A stretch of 64,000 bases of DNA from Streptomyces sp. DHE7-1 (GCA_016432725.1 JACJDG010000003.1:4216001-4280000), one strand, 5' to 3'. Numbered from the stretch's first letter, positions 46,109 to 56,458 are shown. Notes: generated from the letters alone by a model not told the origin. Program-made: numbers and translations.

Positions 46109-47241
46109 ATGACGAGCTTCGGTGGCACCGCATCTCCCGGGATGGTCGACTGGAACCTCGCGGTGGCGACCGCGACACGGCTCGTGCGACCGGGCCCCGA
46201 AGTCAGCCGCGACGAGGCCAGGGAAGTCGTCGCGGAACTGCGCCGGCACGCCAAGGCCTCGGAGGAACACGTCCGGGGCTTCACCCGGTTGGGCACCGAC
46301 GAGACCCACGACACCCCGGTCCTGGTCGTCGACCGCCCCGGCTGGGTCCGGGCCAACGTCGCCGGGTTCCGCGAACTCCTCAAGCCCCTGCTGGACAAGA
46401 TGCAGGAACGGCGCGGCGGCAACCCGGGCAGCGCCGTCCTCGGCGCCGTCGGCGGCAAGGTCACCGGCGTCGAACTCGGCATGCTGCTGTCCTTCCTCGC
46501 CTCCCGTGTCCTCGGCCAGTACGAGACCTTCGCCCCGCCTCCCGCGACCTGCCCGCCGGGGAGAACGGCGGCGGCCGGCTGCTCCTGGTCGCGCCCAACA
46601 TCGTCCACGTGGAACGCGAACTCGACGTCCAGCCCCACGACTTCCGCCTCTGGGTGTGCCTGCACGAGGAGACGCACCGCACCCAGTTCACCGCCGTGCC
46701 CTGGCTCCGCGACCACCTCGAGGGCGAGATCCAGTCGTTCTTGGCGGAGACCGACGTCGACCCGATGACCGTCCTGGAACGCGTCCGGGAAGCCGCCCAG
46801 TCCCTGGCCGGAGGCCGTCCCGAGGGCGAGGAGGAAGACGGCGGACGCTCCTTCGTGGAACTGGTGCAGACCCCGTCCCAGCGCGAGATCCTCGGCCGCC
46901 TCACCGCCGTCATGTCCCTGCTCGAGGGCCACGCCGACTTCGTCATGGACGGAGTCGGCCCCCAGGTCGTGCCGAGCGTCGCCGAGATCCGCGAGAAGTT
47001 CCAGCAGCGCCGCGCCAAGGGCGCCTCCCGGCTCGACCTCGCCCTGCGCAAACTGCTCGGCCTGGACGCCAAGCTCAGGCAGTACCGCGACGGCGAACGC
47101 TTCGTGCGCGCCGTCGTCGACCAGGTCGGCATGGACGGCTTCAACCGCGTCTGGACGTCGCCCAACACCCTGCCCACCAAGGCGGAGATCGCCAAACCGG
47201 CGGACTGGGTCGCACGGGTGCACCGCAAGGCCGACTCGTGA
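46109..47241 (+). CDS. Zinc-dependent metalloprotease of the zincin_2/DUF2342 family (frameshift in 46533-46543)
   Basis: ATG 46109 with one added C in 46533-46543 gives 377 residues. The metal site is VCLHEETHRTQFTAVPWL (HExxH), with an extended helix and LLEGHADFVMDGVG supplying the next ligands. The N-terminus GMVDWNLAVATATRLVRPGPEVSR is typical of the actinobacterial DUF2342 group (also called coenzyme F420 biosynthesis-associated). Substrates are unknown. The location between dacB and tilS is conserved in Streptomyces as I remember it. Confidence 0.87.
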
Positions 47242-47434
47242 ACCACGCCGCGAGGCCGTGAGACGAATCCGGCCGACGGCAGGCGAACGCCCCTCCAATC
47301 ACCCGTCCGAGGGACCGTGAGCCATGGGTAGGCGTGCAATGCTCGGGGAACGGCCCGGTTCTGTCACCATCGACACACTCTGAGTGACCGAACCTCGGGC
47401 TCACCCCCCGAAAACTTCATGAAGGGAACCGGAC

Positions 47435-48491
47435 ATGGGTCCCCATCCATCGGTCGCGGCGATACGCCTGGCGGTCCGCCGCGTCCTCCACGACATCCTG
47501 ACCGACCACACCAGCACCATCGGACGAAGCACCGGGCACCTCCGGACCGCCGCCGTGCGCGGCCCGGCCGAGCGGCCCCCTCCCCGCTCGTGCTCGTCGC
47601 GTGCTCCGGCGGCGCCGACTCCATGGCGCTCGCCTCCGCCCTCGCCTTCGAAGCCCCCAAGCTCGGCATCCGCGCCGGCGGCGTCACCGTCGACCACGGC
47701 CTCCAGCCCGGCTCCGGGCTGCGCGCCGACGAGGTCGTGCTCAAGCTGCGCGGACTCGGCCTCGACCCCGTCGAGTCCATCGCCGTGACCGTCGGCCGCG
47801 AGGGCGGACCCGAGGCCGCCGCCCGCGACGCCCGCTACGCCGCCCTGGACGCGGCGGCCGAACGCCACGGCGCCACCGCCGTCCTGCTCGGCCACACCCG
47901 CGACGACCAGGCCGAGACCGTCCTGCTCGGCCTCGCCCGCGGCTCCGGCATCCGCTCCCTGTCCGGAATGGCCGCGGTCTCGGGGCCGGCGGCCGTTACC
48001 GGCGCCCCTTCCTGACCCTGGACCGGCAGACCGCCCGCAAGGCCTGCATGGCCCAGTCCCTGTCGGTCTGGGACGACCCGCACAACGCCGACCCCGCCTA
48101 CACCCGCTCCCGGCTCCGGCACGAAGGCCTGCCCGCCCTGGAGAAGGCCCTCGGCAAGGGTGTCGTGGAAGCGCTCGCCCGCACCGCCCAGCTCTCCCGC
48201 GACGACGCCGACGCCCTCGACACCTGGGCCAGCCAGGCCGAGGCCTCCGTGCGCGACGCCACCGGCTTCCTGGAGTGCGCCAAGCTCTACGCCCTCCCGC
48301 CGGCCGTGCGCCGCCGCATCCTGCGCCGCGCCGCCATCGACGCCGGTGCCCCGGCCGGCTCCCTCTTCGCCCGCCACATCGAGGAAGTCGACCGGCTCAT
48401 CACCGGATGGCGCGGCCAGGGAGCCATCAATCTCCCGGGCAAAGTCGTCGCCCGGCGCCAGGGTGGCAGACTGGTGATTCGGCAGGGCTGA
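47435..48491 (+). CDS. tilS: tRNA(Ile)-lysidine synthase (two apparent frameshifts)
   Basis: ATG 47435 after GAAGGGA. One base each at 47576-47585 and 47982-47985 restores a 352-residue protein. The PP-loop is LVLVACSGGADSMALASALAF, GHTRDDQAETVLLGLARGSG follows, and then RRPFLTLDRQTARKAC and HNADPAYTRSRLRHEGLPALE. It converts C34 of the tRNA-Ile CAU anticodon to lysidine so that AUA is read as Ile. It is normally essential, which argues that the two breaks are sequencing errors. Confidence 0.93.
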
Positions 48492-48578
48492 CATCGCGGC
48501 TCCGGAGGACCCCCTCCGGCAGGGCGGGACAGCCCGAGGCACGCGAGTGCTGCCGTAAGTGCGGGACGACCGAAAGTG

Positions 48579-49139
48579 ATGCGGGTGGACGCGAACGACA
48601 TGGGTGCCGACCTCCAGCGGGTACTCATCACCAAAGAAGAGATCGACGCGAAGCTGGCCGAGCTGGCCGCGAAGATCGACGCGGAGTACGCGGGCAAGGA
48701 CCTGCTCATCGTCGGCGTCCTCAAGGGCGCGGTGATGGTCATGGCGGACCTCGCCCGGGCGCTGTCCACCCCCGTCACCATGGACTGGATGGCCGTGTCC
48801 TCCTACGGCGCGGGCACCCAGTCCTCCGGTGTCGTCCGCATCCTCAAGGACCTCGACACCGACATCAAGGGCAAGCACGTCCTGATCGTCGAGGACATCA
48901 TCGACTCCGGCCTGACCCTGTCCTGGCTGATCAACAACCTCGGCTCGCGCGAGCCCGCCACCCTCAAGGTGTGCACGCTGCTGCGCAAGCCGGACGCCGC
49001 CAAGGTCGCCATCGACGTCGAGTGGGTCGGCTTCGACATCCCGAACGAGTTCGTCGTCGGCTACGGCCTCGACTACGCCGAGAAGTACCGCAACCTGCCG
49101 TTCGTCGGTACGCTCGCGCCCCACGTCTACGGCGGCTGA
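48579..49139 (+). CDS. hpt: Hypoxanthine phosphoribosyltransferase
   Basis: ATG 48579 (the GTG three bases earlier is also in frame) gives 186 residues. KDLLIVGVLKGAVMVMADL and the PRPP loop HVLIVEDIIDSGLTLSWL are diagnostic, and VEWVGFDIPNEFVVGYGLDYAEKYRNLPFVG is the C-terminal signature. It salvages hypoxanthine and guanine. The tilS-hpt-ftsH order is very widely conserved in bacteria. Confidence 0.96.
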   Translation: MRVDANDMGADLQRVLITKEEIDAKLAELAAKIDAEYAGKDLLIVGVLKGAVMVMADLARALSTPVTMDWMAVSSYGAGTQSSGVVRILKDLDTDIKGKHVLIVEDIIDSGLTLSWLINNLGSREPATLKVCTLLRKPDAAKVAIDVEWVGFDIPNEFVVGYGLDYAEKYRNLPFVGTLAPHVYGG

Positions 49140-49334
49140 GCCAACCGGGCCATTCCCTGTAGGACGACCGGGAACCCCAGCGGGTTTCCCCGCGTTGGAG
49201 CATGCAGAGACGGGATTGCCGGCCGTCGATGCCGCTCCGTGCGGCTTCGGACAACAATGCTGGGGTACCGTCAGAAGAACTGTCTTATCAAACTCACTAT
49301 GGCAGGAGGGACGGGGCGACACCGCTCCGTATGG

Positions 49335-51373
49335 ATGGACGTGAAGCGATACTTCCGTGGGCCGGTCATGTGGATCGTGCTGGCCGTCCTTGCCGTGGTC
49401 GTGTTGATGCAGGTCGTCGGCTCGTCCGGCGGCTACAAGACGGTTGACACCGGCCAGGTCGTGGCGGCGATCAACGACAACAGGGTTCAGTCGGCCAAGC
49501 TCACCACCGGTGACGAGCAGACCGTCAAGGTCGAGCTCAAGGACGGTCAGAAGGTCGACGGCAGCTCCAAGATCCAGGCGAGCTACATCGGCGACCAAGG
49601 CGTGACCATCGCCAGCACGCTGCAGAGCAAGTACCAGGAAAAGCAGATCCCGGACGGCTACACGGTGTCGCCGTCCAAGCAGAACCCGTTCCTCGGCGTC
49701 CTGCTCTCCCTGCTGCCCTTCGTCCTCATCGTGGTCGTCTTCCTGTTCCTGATGAATCAGATGCAGGGCGGCGGCTCCCGGGTCATGAACTTCGGCAAGT
49801 CCAAGGCGAAGCTCATCACCAAGGACACCCCGAAGACGACGTTCACCGACGTCGCCGGCTGTGACGAGGCCGTCGAGGAACTCCACGAGATCAAGGAGTT
49901 CCTGCAGGAGCCGGCCAAGTTCCAGGCCGTCGGTGCCAAGATCCCCAAGGGCGTGCTGCTCTACGGCCGTCCCGGTACGGGCAAGACCCTGCTCGCGCGC
50001 GCCGTGGCCGGCGAGGCGGGCGTCCCCTTCTACTCGATCTCCGGTTCCGACTTCGTCGAGATGTTCGTCGGTGTCGGTGCCTCCCGGGTCCGCGACCTGT
50101 TCGAGCAGGCCAAGGCCAACGCCCCGGCGATCGTCTTCGTCGACGAGATCGACGCGGTCGGCCGCCACCGCGGCGCCGGCCTCGGCGGTGGACACGACGA
50201 GCGCGAGCAGACGCTGAACCAGCTGCTGGTCGAGATGGACGGCTTCGACGTCAAGGGCGGCGTCATCCTCATCGCCGCCACCAACCGGCCCGACATCCTC
50301 GACCCGGCGCTCCTGCGCCCCGGCCGGTTCGACCGGCAGATCGCCGTCGACCCGCCGGACCTGCAGGGCCGCATGGAGATCCTCAAGGTCCACCAGAAGG
50401 GCAAGCCGGTCGCGCCCGACGTCGACCTGGCCGCCGTCGCCCGCCGCACCCCCGGCATGACCGGCGCCGACCTCGCCAACGTGCTGAACGAGGCGGCCCT
50501 GCTCACCGCCCGCGGTGACCAGAAGCTGATCGACAACAAGGCGCTGGACGAGGCGATCGACCGTGTGGTCGCGGGCCCGCAGAAGCGGACCCGGATCATG
50601 TCGGACAAGGAGAAGAAGATCACCGCGTACCACGAGGGCGGTCACGCCCTGGTCGCGGCGGCCTCACCGAACTCCGACCCGGTCCACAAGATCACGATCC
50701 TGTCCCGGGGCCGCGCCCTCGGCTACACGATGGTGCTCCCGGACGAGGACAAGTACTCCACCACCCGCAACGAGATGCTCGACCAGCTCGCCTACATGCT
50801 GGGCGGCCGGGCGGCCGAGGAACTGGTCTTCCACGACCCGACCACCGGTGCCGCCAACGACATCGAGAAGGCCACCAACCTGGCCCGCGCGATGGTCACG
50901 CAGTACGGCATGACCGAGCGGCTTGGCGCGATCAAGTTCGGCGGGGACAACAGCGAGCCCTTCCTCGGACGTGAGATGGCTCACCAGCGCGACTACTCCG
51001 AAGAGGTCGCCGCGCTGGTGGACGAAGAGGTCAAGAAGCTCATCGAGACCGCTCACAACGAGGCCTGGGAGATCCTGGTCGAGAACCGCGACGTGCTCGA
51101 CAACCTCGTCCTGGCGCTCCTCGAGAAGGAGACCCTGGGCAAGGAGGAGATCGCCGAGGTCTTCGCGACGATCCACAAGCGCCCGCCGCGGCCCGCCTGG
51201 ACCGGCTCCTCCCGCCGCACCCCTCCACCCGACCGCCGGTGCTTTCCCCCAAGGAGCTGGCACTGACCAACGGTGCGAACGGCGCGACGGCGGCCATCAG
51301 CACGGCCAAGTCCACGGCCTCGGACACCGCCCCGGTGACCGAGCAGACCCCGGAGGACCGCCCCGAGAGCTGA
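49335..51373 (+). CDS. ftsH: ATP-dependent zinc metalloprotease FtsH (frameshift at 51220-51223)
   Basis: ATG 49335 (MDVKRYFRG) gives 679 residues after one C is restored at 51220-51223; ATG 49299 is a possible longer start. It has two membrane helices (VMWIVLAVLAVVVLMQVVG and LLSLLPFVLIVVVFLFLM), Walker A LLYGRPGTGKT (Arg where Pro is usual), Walker B FVDEIDAVG, ISGSDFVEMFVGVGASRVRD, the ARPGRFDRQ-type Arg finger region (here LRPGRFDRQ) and the zinc site YHEGGHALVA. It degrades unfolded membrane and regulatory proteins. As sequenced, the frame ends early at 51266; the corrected tail ends in ALTNGANGATAAIS and EDRPES. Confidence 0.95.
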
Positions 51374-51402
51374 CCGCTGCGCCCCACGGGCCCGGAATGA
51401 AC

Positions 51403-51437
51403 GCCGCACCCCCCAGGTTCTAGCCTGGGGGTGCGGC
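51403..51437 (+). terminator. Terminator after ftsH
   Basis: The arms GCCGCACCCCCCAGG and CCTGGGGGTGCGGC enclose TTCTAG and are followed by ATTTTCG. The first arm has six C and the second five G, leaving one bulged base. The mismatch itself may be another homopolymer undercall. Confidence 0.88.
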
Positions 51438-51482
51438 ATTTTCGTATGCCCGCAGGCAAGACGTACAGGAACGAGGCATCAG

Positions 51483-52088
51483 ATGACCGACCCCGTGACG
51501 CTGGCCGGCGAAGGCTTCATCGGCGAGTTCGACGAGAAGCGCGCCGAGAACGCCGTTCGGGAACTCCTGATCGCGGTCGGCGAGGACCCGGACCGCGAGG
51601 GACTGAAGGACACCCCGGCTCGGGTCGCGCGGGCATACCGGGAACTCCTGGCCGGTCTGTGGCAGGAGCCCGAGGACGTCCTGACGACCACGTTCGATCT
51701 GGGGCACGACGAGATGGTCCTGGTGAAGGACATCGAGATCGTAAGTTTGTGCGAGCATCATCTTCTGCCATTTCATGGTGTGGCGCACGTCGGCTACATC
51801 CCGGCCGAAACGGGGAAGATCACCGGTCTGTCGAAGTTGGCCCGCTTGGTCGAGGTCTTCGCTCGCCGGCCGCAGGTGCAGGAACGACTCACTACCCAAA
51901 TCGCGGACTCCCTCGTACGCATTCTCGAGGCGCGCGGTGCGATCGTGGTCGTCGAGGCCGAGCACATGTGCATGTCGGTGCGTGGCATTCGCAAGCCTGG
52001 CGCCAAGACCACTACCTCGGCGGTGCGAGGCCAGCTCCGGGACGCTACGACGCGTGCCGAGGCCATGAGTTTGATACTGGCGCGCTGA
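51483..52088 (+). CDS. folE: GTP cyclohydrolase I
   Basis: This 201-residue protein starts at ATG 51483. DPDREGLKDTPARVARAYRELL, the zinc-binding VSLCEHHLLPFHGVAHVGYIP and EAEHMCMSVRGIRKPGAKTTTSA (second Cys ligand) are all present. It converts GTP to dihydroneopterin triphosphate, the first step of folate synthesis. The rest of the pathway (folP, folB, folK) lies just downstream on the opposite strand. Codon and base composition become slightly less GC-rich near its 3' end, leading into the Hint gene. Confidence 0.97.
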   Translation: MTDPVTLAGEGFIGEFDEKRAENAVRELLIAVGEDPDREGLKDTPARVARAYRELLAGLWQEPEDVLTTTFDLGHDEMVLVKDIEIVSLCEHHLLPFHGVAHVGYIPAETGKITGLSKLARLVEVFARRPQVQERLTTQIADSLVRILEARGAIVVVEAEHMCMSVRGIRKPGAKTTTSAVRGQLRDATTRAEAMSLILAR

Positions 52089-52156
52089 CCCGATTGTCAG
52101 TGGTGCCCGATACCGTCCCTTGATTAGCTGATTGGTCACTGATCAGGGGGATCGGT

Positions 52157-53148
52157 ATGAACCAGGGACTGCCCAGCAAGCAATTGGTCAACGTGGTGGG
52201 CGGCTGCCGACAGGCGAGGCACGTCGAGGTCGGCTGCAAGCTCTGGAGCCTGGACGGTACTCGGACGGTCAAGACGACCGTCACCGAGGTAGCGGCGGTC
52301 AAGGCGCGCGAAGTCGTCGATGTTGTCACCGATCGGGCGTCGTTCACGGTCGCGGCGGAGCAGGAACTGTGTACCCCCGACGGTTGGGTGTCTGCGCGCG
52401 AAGCGATGGGGAGCGTGCTTGCCTGGACCCACCCGCGCAAGCTGTGTCGGGAGCGGCTGACGATCAGGCCCGGCTACGAGTTCGGGTACTTCGTCGGAGC
52501 CACGTGCGCCGACGGGACGGTCGGCAAGAACTATGTGTCGCTCGTTGTCAACGAAGAGACCTTCGCCGCTCGCTATGCCGTGTGTCTGACCGGGGCCACC
52601 GGGCTGTCCGCGCGGCTGGAACAGGTGACCCGACCTTCCGGATACCTCAAGCGGAACCTGCCGGGCTTCCGGGTGCGTGTGGTCTCGTCGTACCTGTCGG
52701 ACGCGATGCGGCGGTACGTGGGGGGCGACGCCCATCACCTGCGCCAGCAGTTCCCGCGTGTGGTTCTGCGTGACATCCACACCTTCCAGGGCTTCCTGGA
52801 CGGATATGTCGAAGGGGACGGCTTCCGCCACAAGAAGTGGGAGGGGCGCACGGTGGTGAGCAGCAACGTACCGTTTCTTGCCGAGCTTGCCCGGCTCATC
52901 GGCGCGAGGTTTACGCCACGCGCCAAGGGCGTGGCTTCCGCGCTGGTCATCAGCGATCGATGGCAGAAGCGAGGAACTTTCCAGCCCGAGAGCCACCCCT
53001 TGAGCCAGAGGAATCGGCCTGGGTGTCCGTGGCGGAGGTGAGGTGCCGCCCTGCGGGCGGTACCAAGCCGTTCACGCTGTACAGCTACCGTCTTGATCCG
53101 CTCCCCGGCTTTCTGGTCAACGGCCACCTGGCCCGTCAGCCCTGGTGA
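52157..53148 (+). CDS. Free-standing Hint/LAGLIDADG intein-like protein (frameshift at 52996-52999)
   Basis: ATG 52157 (MNQGLPSKQLVNVVGG) gives 330 residues once a C is restored at 52996-52999. The N-terminal part is a Hint fold: VGCKLWSLDGTRTVKTTVTEV, then VTDRASFTVAAEQELCTPDGW, where inteins have TxxH. Next are two LAGLIDADG-type motifs, FGYFVGATCADGTVG (about 110) and FQGFLDGYVEGDGFRH (about 215). The C-terminus is YSYRLDPLPGFLVNGHLARQPW, like intein block F, but without the final HN plus Cys/Ser/Thr. There are no exteins and it does not interrupt a host gene. It is probably a domesticated or decayed intein relative. Confidence 0.75.
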
Positions 53149-53152
53149 GCCC

Positions 53153-53641
53153 TCAGGCCACCGGCTCCGCGCCCGTGTGGTTCTGGTCGTCGTCCTCGGG
53201 GAGTTTGCAGACCCGTTCGAGGAACAGGGCCGACGCTATGACCGCGATGCCGGCCAGCACCGAGAAGCCGGCGTAGACGGCCTGGTCGCGGCGTGCGGGG
53301 ATGTCGAGGAGTTCCAGGAGGAAGACTCCCGTGCCGCCGTACATGCCGGCGACGAGGGCGGCCACCAGGGCGCTGGCCTGGCCGAAGACGACCGCCCGGG
53401 CGGCCATCAGGGGGTCGACGCCCTTGGCTCCGGGACGGCGCTCGCGCTGGGCCTTGAAGCGGGCGCGCAGCGAGAGCGCCGTGGCGAGCAGGACCACCGC
53501 GATCAGCGCGAGGACCACGGGGGCGGCCAGGGGGACGCTGGGCAGGGTCCCGACCGAGTTCCAGAGGCGGGCGCCCGCCCAGGACAGGACGCCGGCCACG
53601 ACGAACACGCCGGCCAGCACCCTGATGCGCAGCTGTTTCAC
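53153..53641 (-). CDS. DUF3180 membrane protein
   Basis: These 162 residues have four hydrophobic segments: LAGVFVVAGVLSWAGARLW, PVVLALIAVVLLATALSL, ASALVAALVAGMYGGTGVFLLELL and AVYAGFSVLAGIAVIASALFLERVC. An acidic His/Asn tail follows. DUF3180 genes follow folK in many actinomycetes; the function is unknown. It is the last gene of the leftward folate cluster, 57 bases after folK, and convergent with the Hint gene, whose stop is 5 bases away. Confidence 0.9.
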   Translation of the reverse strand: MKQLRIRVLAGVFVVAGVLSWAGARLWNSVGTLPSVPLAAPVVLALIAVVLLATALSLRARFKAQRERRPGAKGVDPLMAARAVVFGQASALVAALVAGMYGGTGVFLLELLDIPARRDQAVYAGFSVLAGIAVIASALFLERVCKLPEDDDQNHTGAEPVA

Positions 53642-53698
53642 GGTGTCCCTTCAGCTCCCCCGGACCGTCCCGGACTGTGGTCGTCTAGACCTTAACGA

Positions 53699-54310
53699 CT
53701 ACTCGGGCAGTCGGAGTTCCAGGTCGCCGCGAGCTTCGACGCCGTGGCGGGTGACGCCCGACAGCAGGTCGGCCACCGGGCCCCGGCCGGGAAGCTGGGC
53801 CTGCGGGTCGACGTCGTGCCAGGGCGCGAGCACGAAGGCGCGTTCGTGGGCGCGCGGGTGGGGGAGGGTCAGCCGCGGGTCGTCGGAGGTGACGTCGGCG
53901 TAGGCGACGATGTCGACGTCCAGGGTGCGCGGCCCCCAGTGTTCGTCGCGGACCCGGTGGAAGGCCTCCTCGACGGCGTGGGCCCGCTCCAGCAGGGAGG
54001 ACGGGGGCAGCGTGGTCTTGAGGACCACGACGGCGTTGAAGTAGGAGGGCTGCGAGCCCGGCTCGACGCCCCACGGCTCGGTCTCGTAGACCGGGGAGAC
54101 GGCCTTCACGCGGACGCCGGGGGTGTCCTCCAGGGCGTCGACGGCCCCCTGGAGGGTCTCCAGGCGGTTGCCGAGGTTGGAGCCGATGGAGATCACGGCC
54201 CGTTTGGGGTTGCTCAGCGTGGTGTCGGCGGCGTCGACCTGCTCGACGACCGCGGCGGGCACCGGCTGGACGGTCGGGTCGCTGTGACCCTGGGTGAAAG
54301 GTCGGGTCAT
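53699..54310 (-). CDS. folK: 2-amino-4-hydroxy-6-hydroxymethyldihydropteridine diphosphokinase
   Basis: In these 203 residues an N-terminal extension of about 35 precedes RAVISIGSNLGNRLETLQGAVDAL. Then come VSPVYETEPWGVEPGSQPSYFNAVV and the HPPK signature VRDEHWGPRTLDVDIVAY, with the two Asp that bind Mg. It transfers pyrophosphate from ATP to the pterin. Its ATG overlaps the folB stop (ATGA), so the two are cotranslated. Confidence 0.96.
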   Translation of the reverse strand: MTRPFTQGHSDPTVQPVPAAVVEQVDAADTTLSNPKRAVISIGSNLGNRLETLQGAVDALEDTPGVRVKAVSPVYETEPWGVEPGSQPSYFNAVVVLKTTLPPSSLLERAHAVEEAFHRVRDEHWGPRTLDVDIVAYADVTSDDPRLTLPHPRAHERAFVLAPWHDVDPQAQLPGRGPVADLLSGVTRHGVEARGDLELRLPE

Positions 54311-54666
54311 ACTCGGCTCCGGGTGATGGTGACGGTCACGTCGTCGAAGGGCACGGTGATCGGGGCGTCCGGCTTGTGGACGCAGACCTCGACCTCCTGG
54401 ACCCCCTCGTGCTTCAGGCAGGTCTGGGCGATCCGCTCGGCGAGGGTCTCGATGAGGTTCACCGGCTCACCCTCGACCACGGCCACGACCTCCTCGGCGA
54501 CGATGCCGTAGTGCACGGTCTTCGTCAGGTCGTCGTCGGCGGCGGCGGGCCGGGTGTCCAGGCCGAGGACGAGGTCGACGAGGAAGGTCTGGCCCTCCTC
54601 GCGTTCCTTGGGGAACACGCCGTGGTGCCCGCGGGCCTTCAGGCCGCGCAGCGCGACACGATCCAC
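54307..54666 (-). CDS. folB: Dihydroneopterin aldolase
   Basis: GTG 54666 is chosen because AGGAG stands eight bases upstream; the frame runs on to 54807 without other support. The 119 residues begin VDRVALRGLKARGHHGVFPKE. NLIETLAERIAQTCL carries the pterin-binding Glu and EVCVHKPDAPI the catalytic Lys. It cleaves dihydroneopterin to hydroxymethyl-dihydropterin, the substrate of FolK. A 247-base gap separates it from the NTF2-like gene upstream; no gene is seen there, and it may hold a promoter. Confidence 0.95.
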   Translation of the reverse strand: MDRVALRGLKARGHHGVFPKEREEGQTFLVDLVLGLDTRPAAADDDLTKTVHYGIVAEEVVAVVEGEPVNLIETLAERIAQTCLKHEGVQEVEVCVHKPDAPITVPFDDVTVTITRSRV

Positions 54667-54913
54667 GCGAATCACTCCTGCAATCGTCGGGAAGGGCCGG
54701 GCGGTGCCGCGTGCGGACGGCACACCGGCCTTGGACGAATCTACCTGCGGGCGCCGACAGGACCGGGGTACCGGGGCGCGGGTTGGGCCGGGACCCGGAG
54801 CTTTCACCGCGTGTTCCCCCAGGGGAGCCCGGCCGCGTCATGGGCTGGTAGCCGCACCTACCCAGGGTTCGTGATTCCAACCACTTCTCGGCTTCCGCGG
54901 GGCGCGTCGCCGT

Positions 54914-55452
54914 TCAGAGCAGGGGATCGTCGTCCGGATTCACGCCGTTCACTCCGTCCTGTCCGCTCTCGTCCTCTTCGTCGGATTCGGTCAGTACGGG
55001 TGAGGCGTGGTGGGACCAGAGTTTCCAGCCGGTGGGCGTGCGGCGGAAGACGTTCGTGGCGACGACGAGCTGACCGAGCAGGGGGCCGAGCTCGGCGCCG
55101 TCCTCGGGGCCGGACCGCCGCTGAGGATGTTCTCGGTGCAGGTCACCAGGGCGGTGTCCCCGGTGACCGAGACATGCACGTCGGTCAGGAAGAACTGGAT
55201 GTAGTCGGTGTTCGCCATGATCAGCGCGTACGACCGGAGGACCTCGGCGCGGCCGGTGAGCACGGGCCAGCCGGGGTGGACGCAGGAGACCACACCGGTG
55301 TCGGCCGGGTCGTGGTACTCCTCGTCGACGCCCAGGTCGGTGGGCACGAGCCAGAGGGAGGACAGCTCCTCGAAGTCCCCGCGCTCCATCGCCTCGTAGA
55401 AGGCGGTGTTGGCGGCCTCCACCTGTTCGACGTCGGTGTGGGGGGCGCTCAC
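54914..55452 (-). CDS. NTF2-like (SnoaL-type) protein in the folate operon (frameshift at 55106-55109)
   Basis: GTG 55452 overlaps the folP stop. Adding one G/C at 55106-55109 gives 179 residues: an NTF2 fold with EQVEAANTAFYEAMERGDFEELSSLW, CVHPGWPVLTGRAEVLRSYALIMAN, FLTDVHVSVTGDTALVTCTENILSGG and FRRTPTGWKLWSHHASPVL. An acidic tail follows (ESDEEDESGQDG). Such proteins are found between folP and folB in Streptomyces. No catalytic residues are identifiable; it might bind a pterin or act as an accessory enzyme. Confidence 0.82.
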
Positions 55453-56363
55453 CGGGTTCCTTCCGCCCCGTGCTCGCCGCGGGCGCCTCGCGCGGACCGT
55501 TCCGCGCGCGCTCCCTCCACGGCGCGCGCGACCCGTACGGCGTCCGCGCTGGCGTGCACCTCGTGCACGCGTACCGCCCAGGCGCCGGCCTGCGCGGCGA
55601 GCGCGGAGACGGCGGCCGTGGCGGCGTCGCGTTCCCGGGCCGGCGGTGGAGCGCCCTGCGGGCCGGCGAGGACGCGGCCGAGGAACCGCTTGCGGGAGGC
55701 GGCGACGAGCAGCGGGTGGCCGAGCGCGCGCAGGCGGTCGAGGTGGGCGAGGAGGGCGAGGTCGTGCTCGGCCTCCTTGGAGAAGCCGAGTCCGGGGTCG
55801 ACGACGACGCGGTCGGGGGCGATGCCGCCCGCCAGTACGGCCTCCACGCGCGCGCGGAGTTCGTCCACGACCTCGGCGACGACGTCCTCGTAGGCGCCCT
55901 GGACGTTGCCGCCCTGGAGGAAGCCGCGCCAGTGCATGACGACGAAGGGCGCGCCGGTGGCGGCGACCACGGGGATCATCGCGGGGTCGGCCAGACCGCC
56001 GCTGACGTCGTTGACGAGCGCGGCGCCGGCGGCGAGGGACTGTTCGGCGACACGCGCGCGCATGGTGTCGACGGAGACGACGACCCCCTCGGAGGCGAGG
56101 CCGCGGACGACGGGGATGACGCGCCTGAGTTCCTCGGCCTCGTCGACGCGGGTGGCGCCCGGGCGGGTGGACTCGCCGCCTACGTCGACCAGGTCCGCGC
56201 CCTGGGCGACCAGTTCCAGGCCGTGCTTCACGGCGGCGCTCGTGTCGAACCAGCGGCCGCCGTCGGAGAAGGAATCGGGGGTCACGTTCACGACTCCCAT
56301 GACCGCGCACCGGTCCCATGCCGGAAGGCCTGCCACTCGGCCGCGCCCGCTGAGGTTGTTCAT
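55449..56363 (-). CDS. folP: Dihydropteroate synthase
   Basis: These 304 residues contain CAVMGVVNVTPDSFSDGGRW, LVDVGGESTRPGATRVDEAEE, FVVMHWRGFLQGGNVQGAYEDV, VVVDPGLGFSKEAEHDLALL and LLVAASRKRFLGRVLAG, the full set of DHPS loops. It joins p-aminobenzoate to hydroxymethyl-dihydropterin pyrophosphate and is the sulfonamide target. It is the first fol gene of the leftward cluster; the MprF-like gene lies 95 bases further upstream on the same strand. Confidence 0.97.
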   Translation of the reverse strand: MNNLSGRGRVAGLPAWDRCAVMGVVNVTPDSFSDGGRWFDTSAAVKHGLELVAQGADLVDVGGESTRPGATRVDEAEELRRVIPVVRGLASEGVVVSVDTMRARVAEQSLAAGAALVNDVSGGLADPAMIPVVAATGAPFVVMHWRGFLQGGNVQGAYEDVVAEVVDELRARVEAVLAGGIAPDRVVVDPGLGFSKEAEHDLALLAHLDRLRALGHPLLVAASRKRFLGRVLAGPQGAPPPARERDAATAAVSALAAQAGAWAVRVHEVHASADAVRVARAVEGARAERSARGARGEHGAEGTR

Positions 56364-56458
56364 ACCTTCAGCGTAGGCCCAGGGCGGTGCCGTGAACGCG
56401 CGGTGGCGTCCGTGCCGGGCGGGGGCGCCGCGGACGGCCGGAGCGCCCGCCGGGCCGC

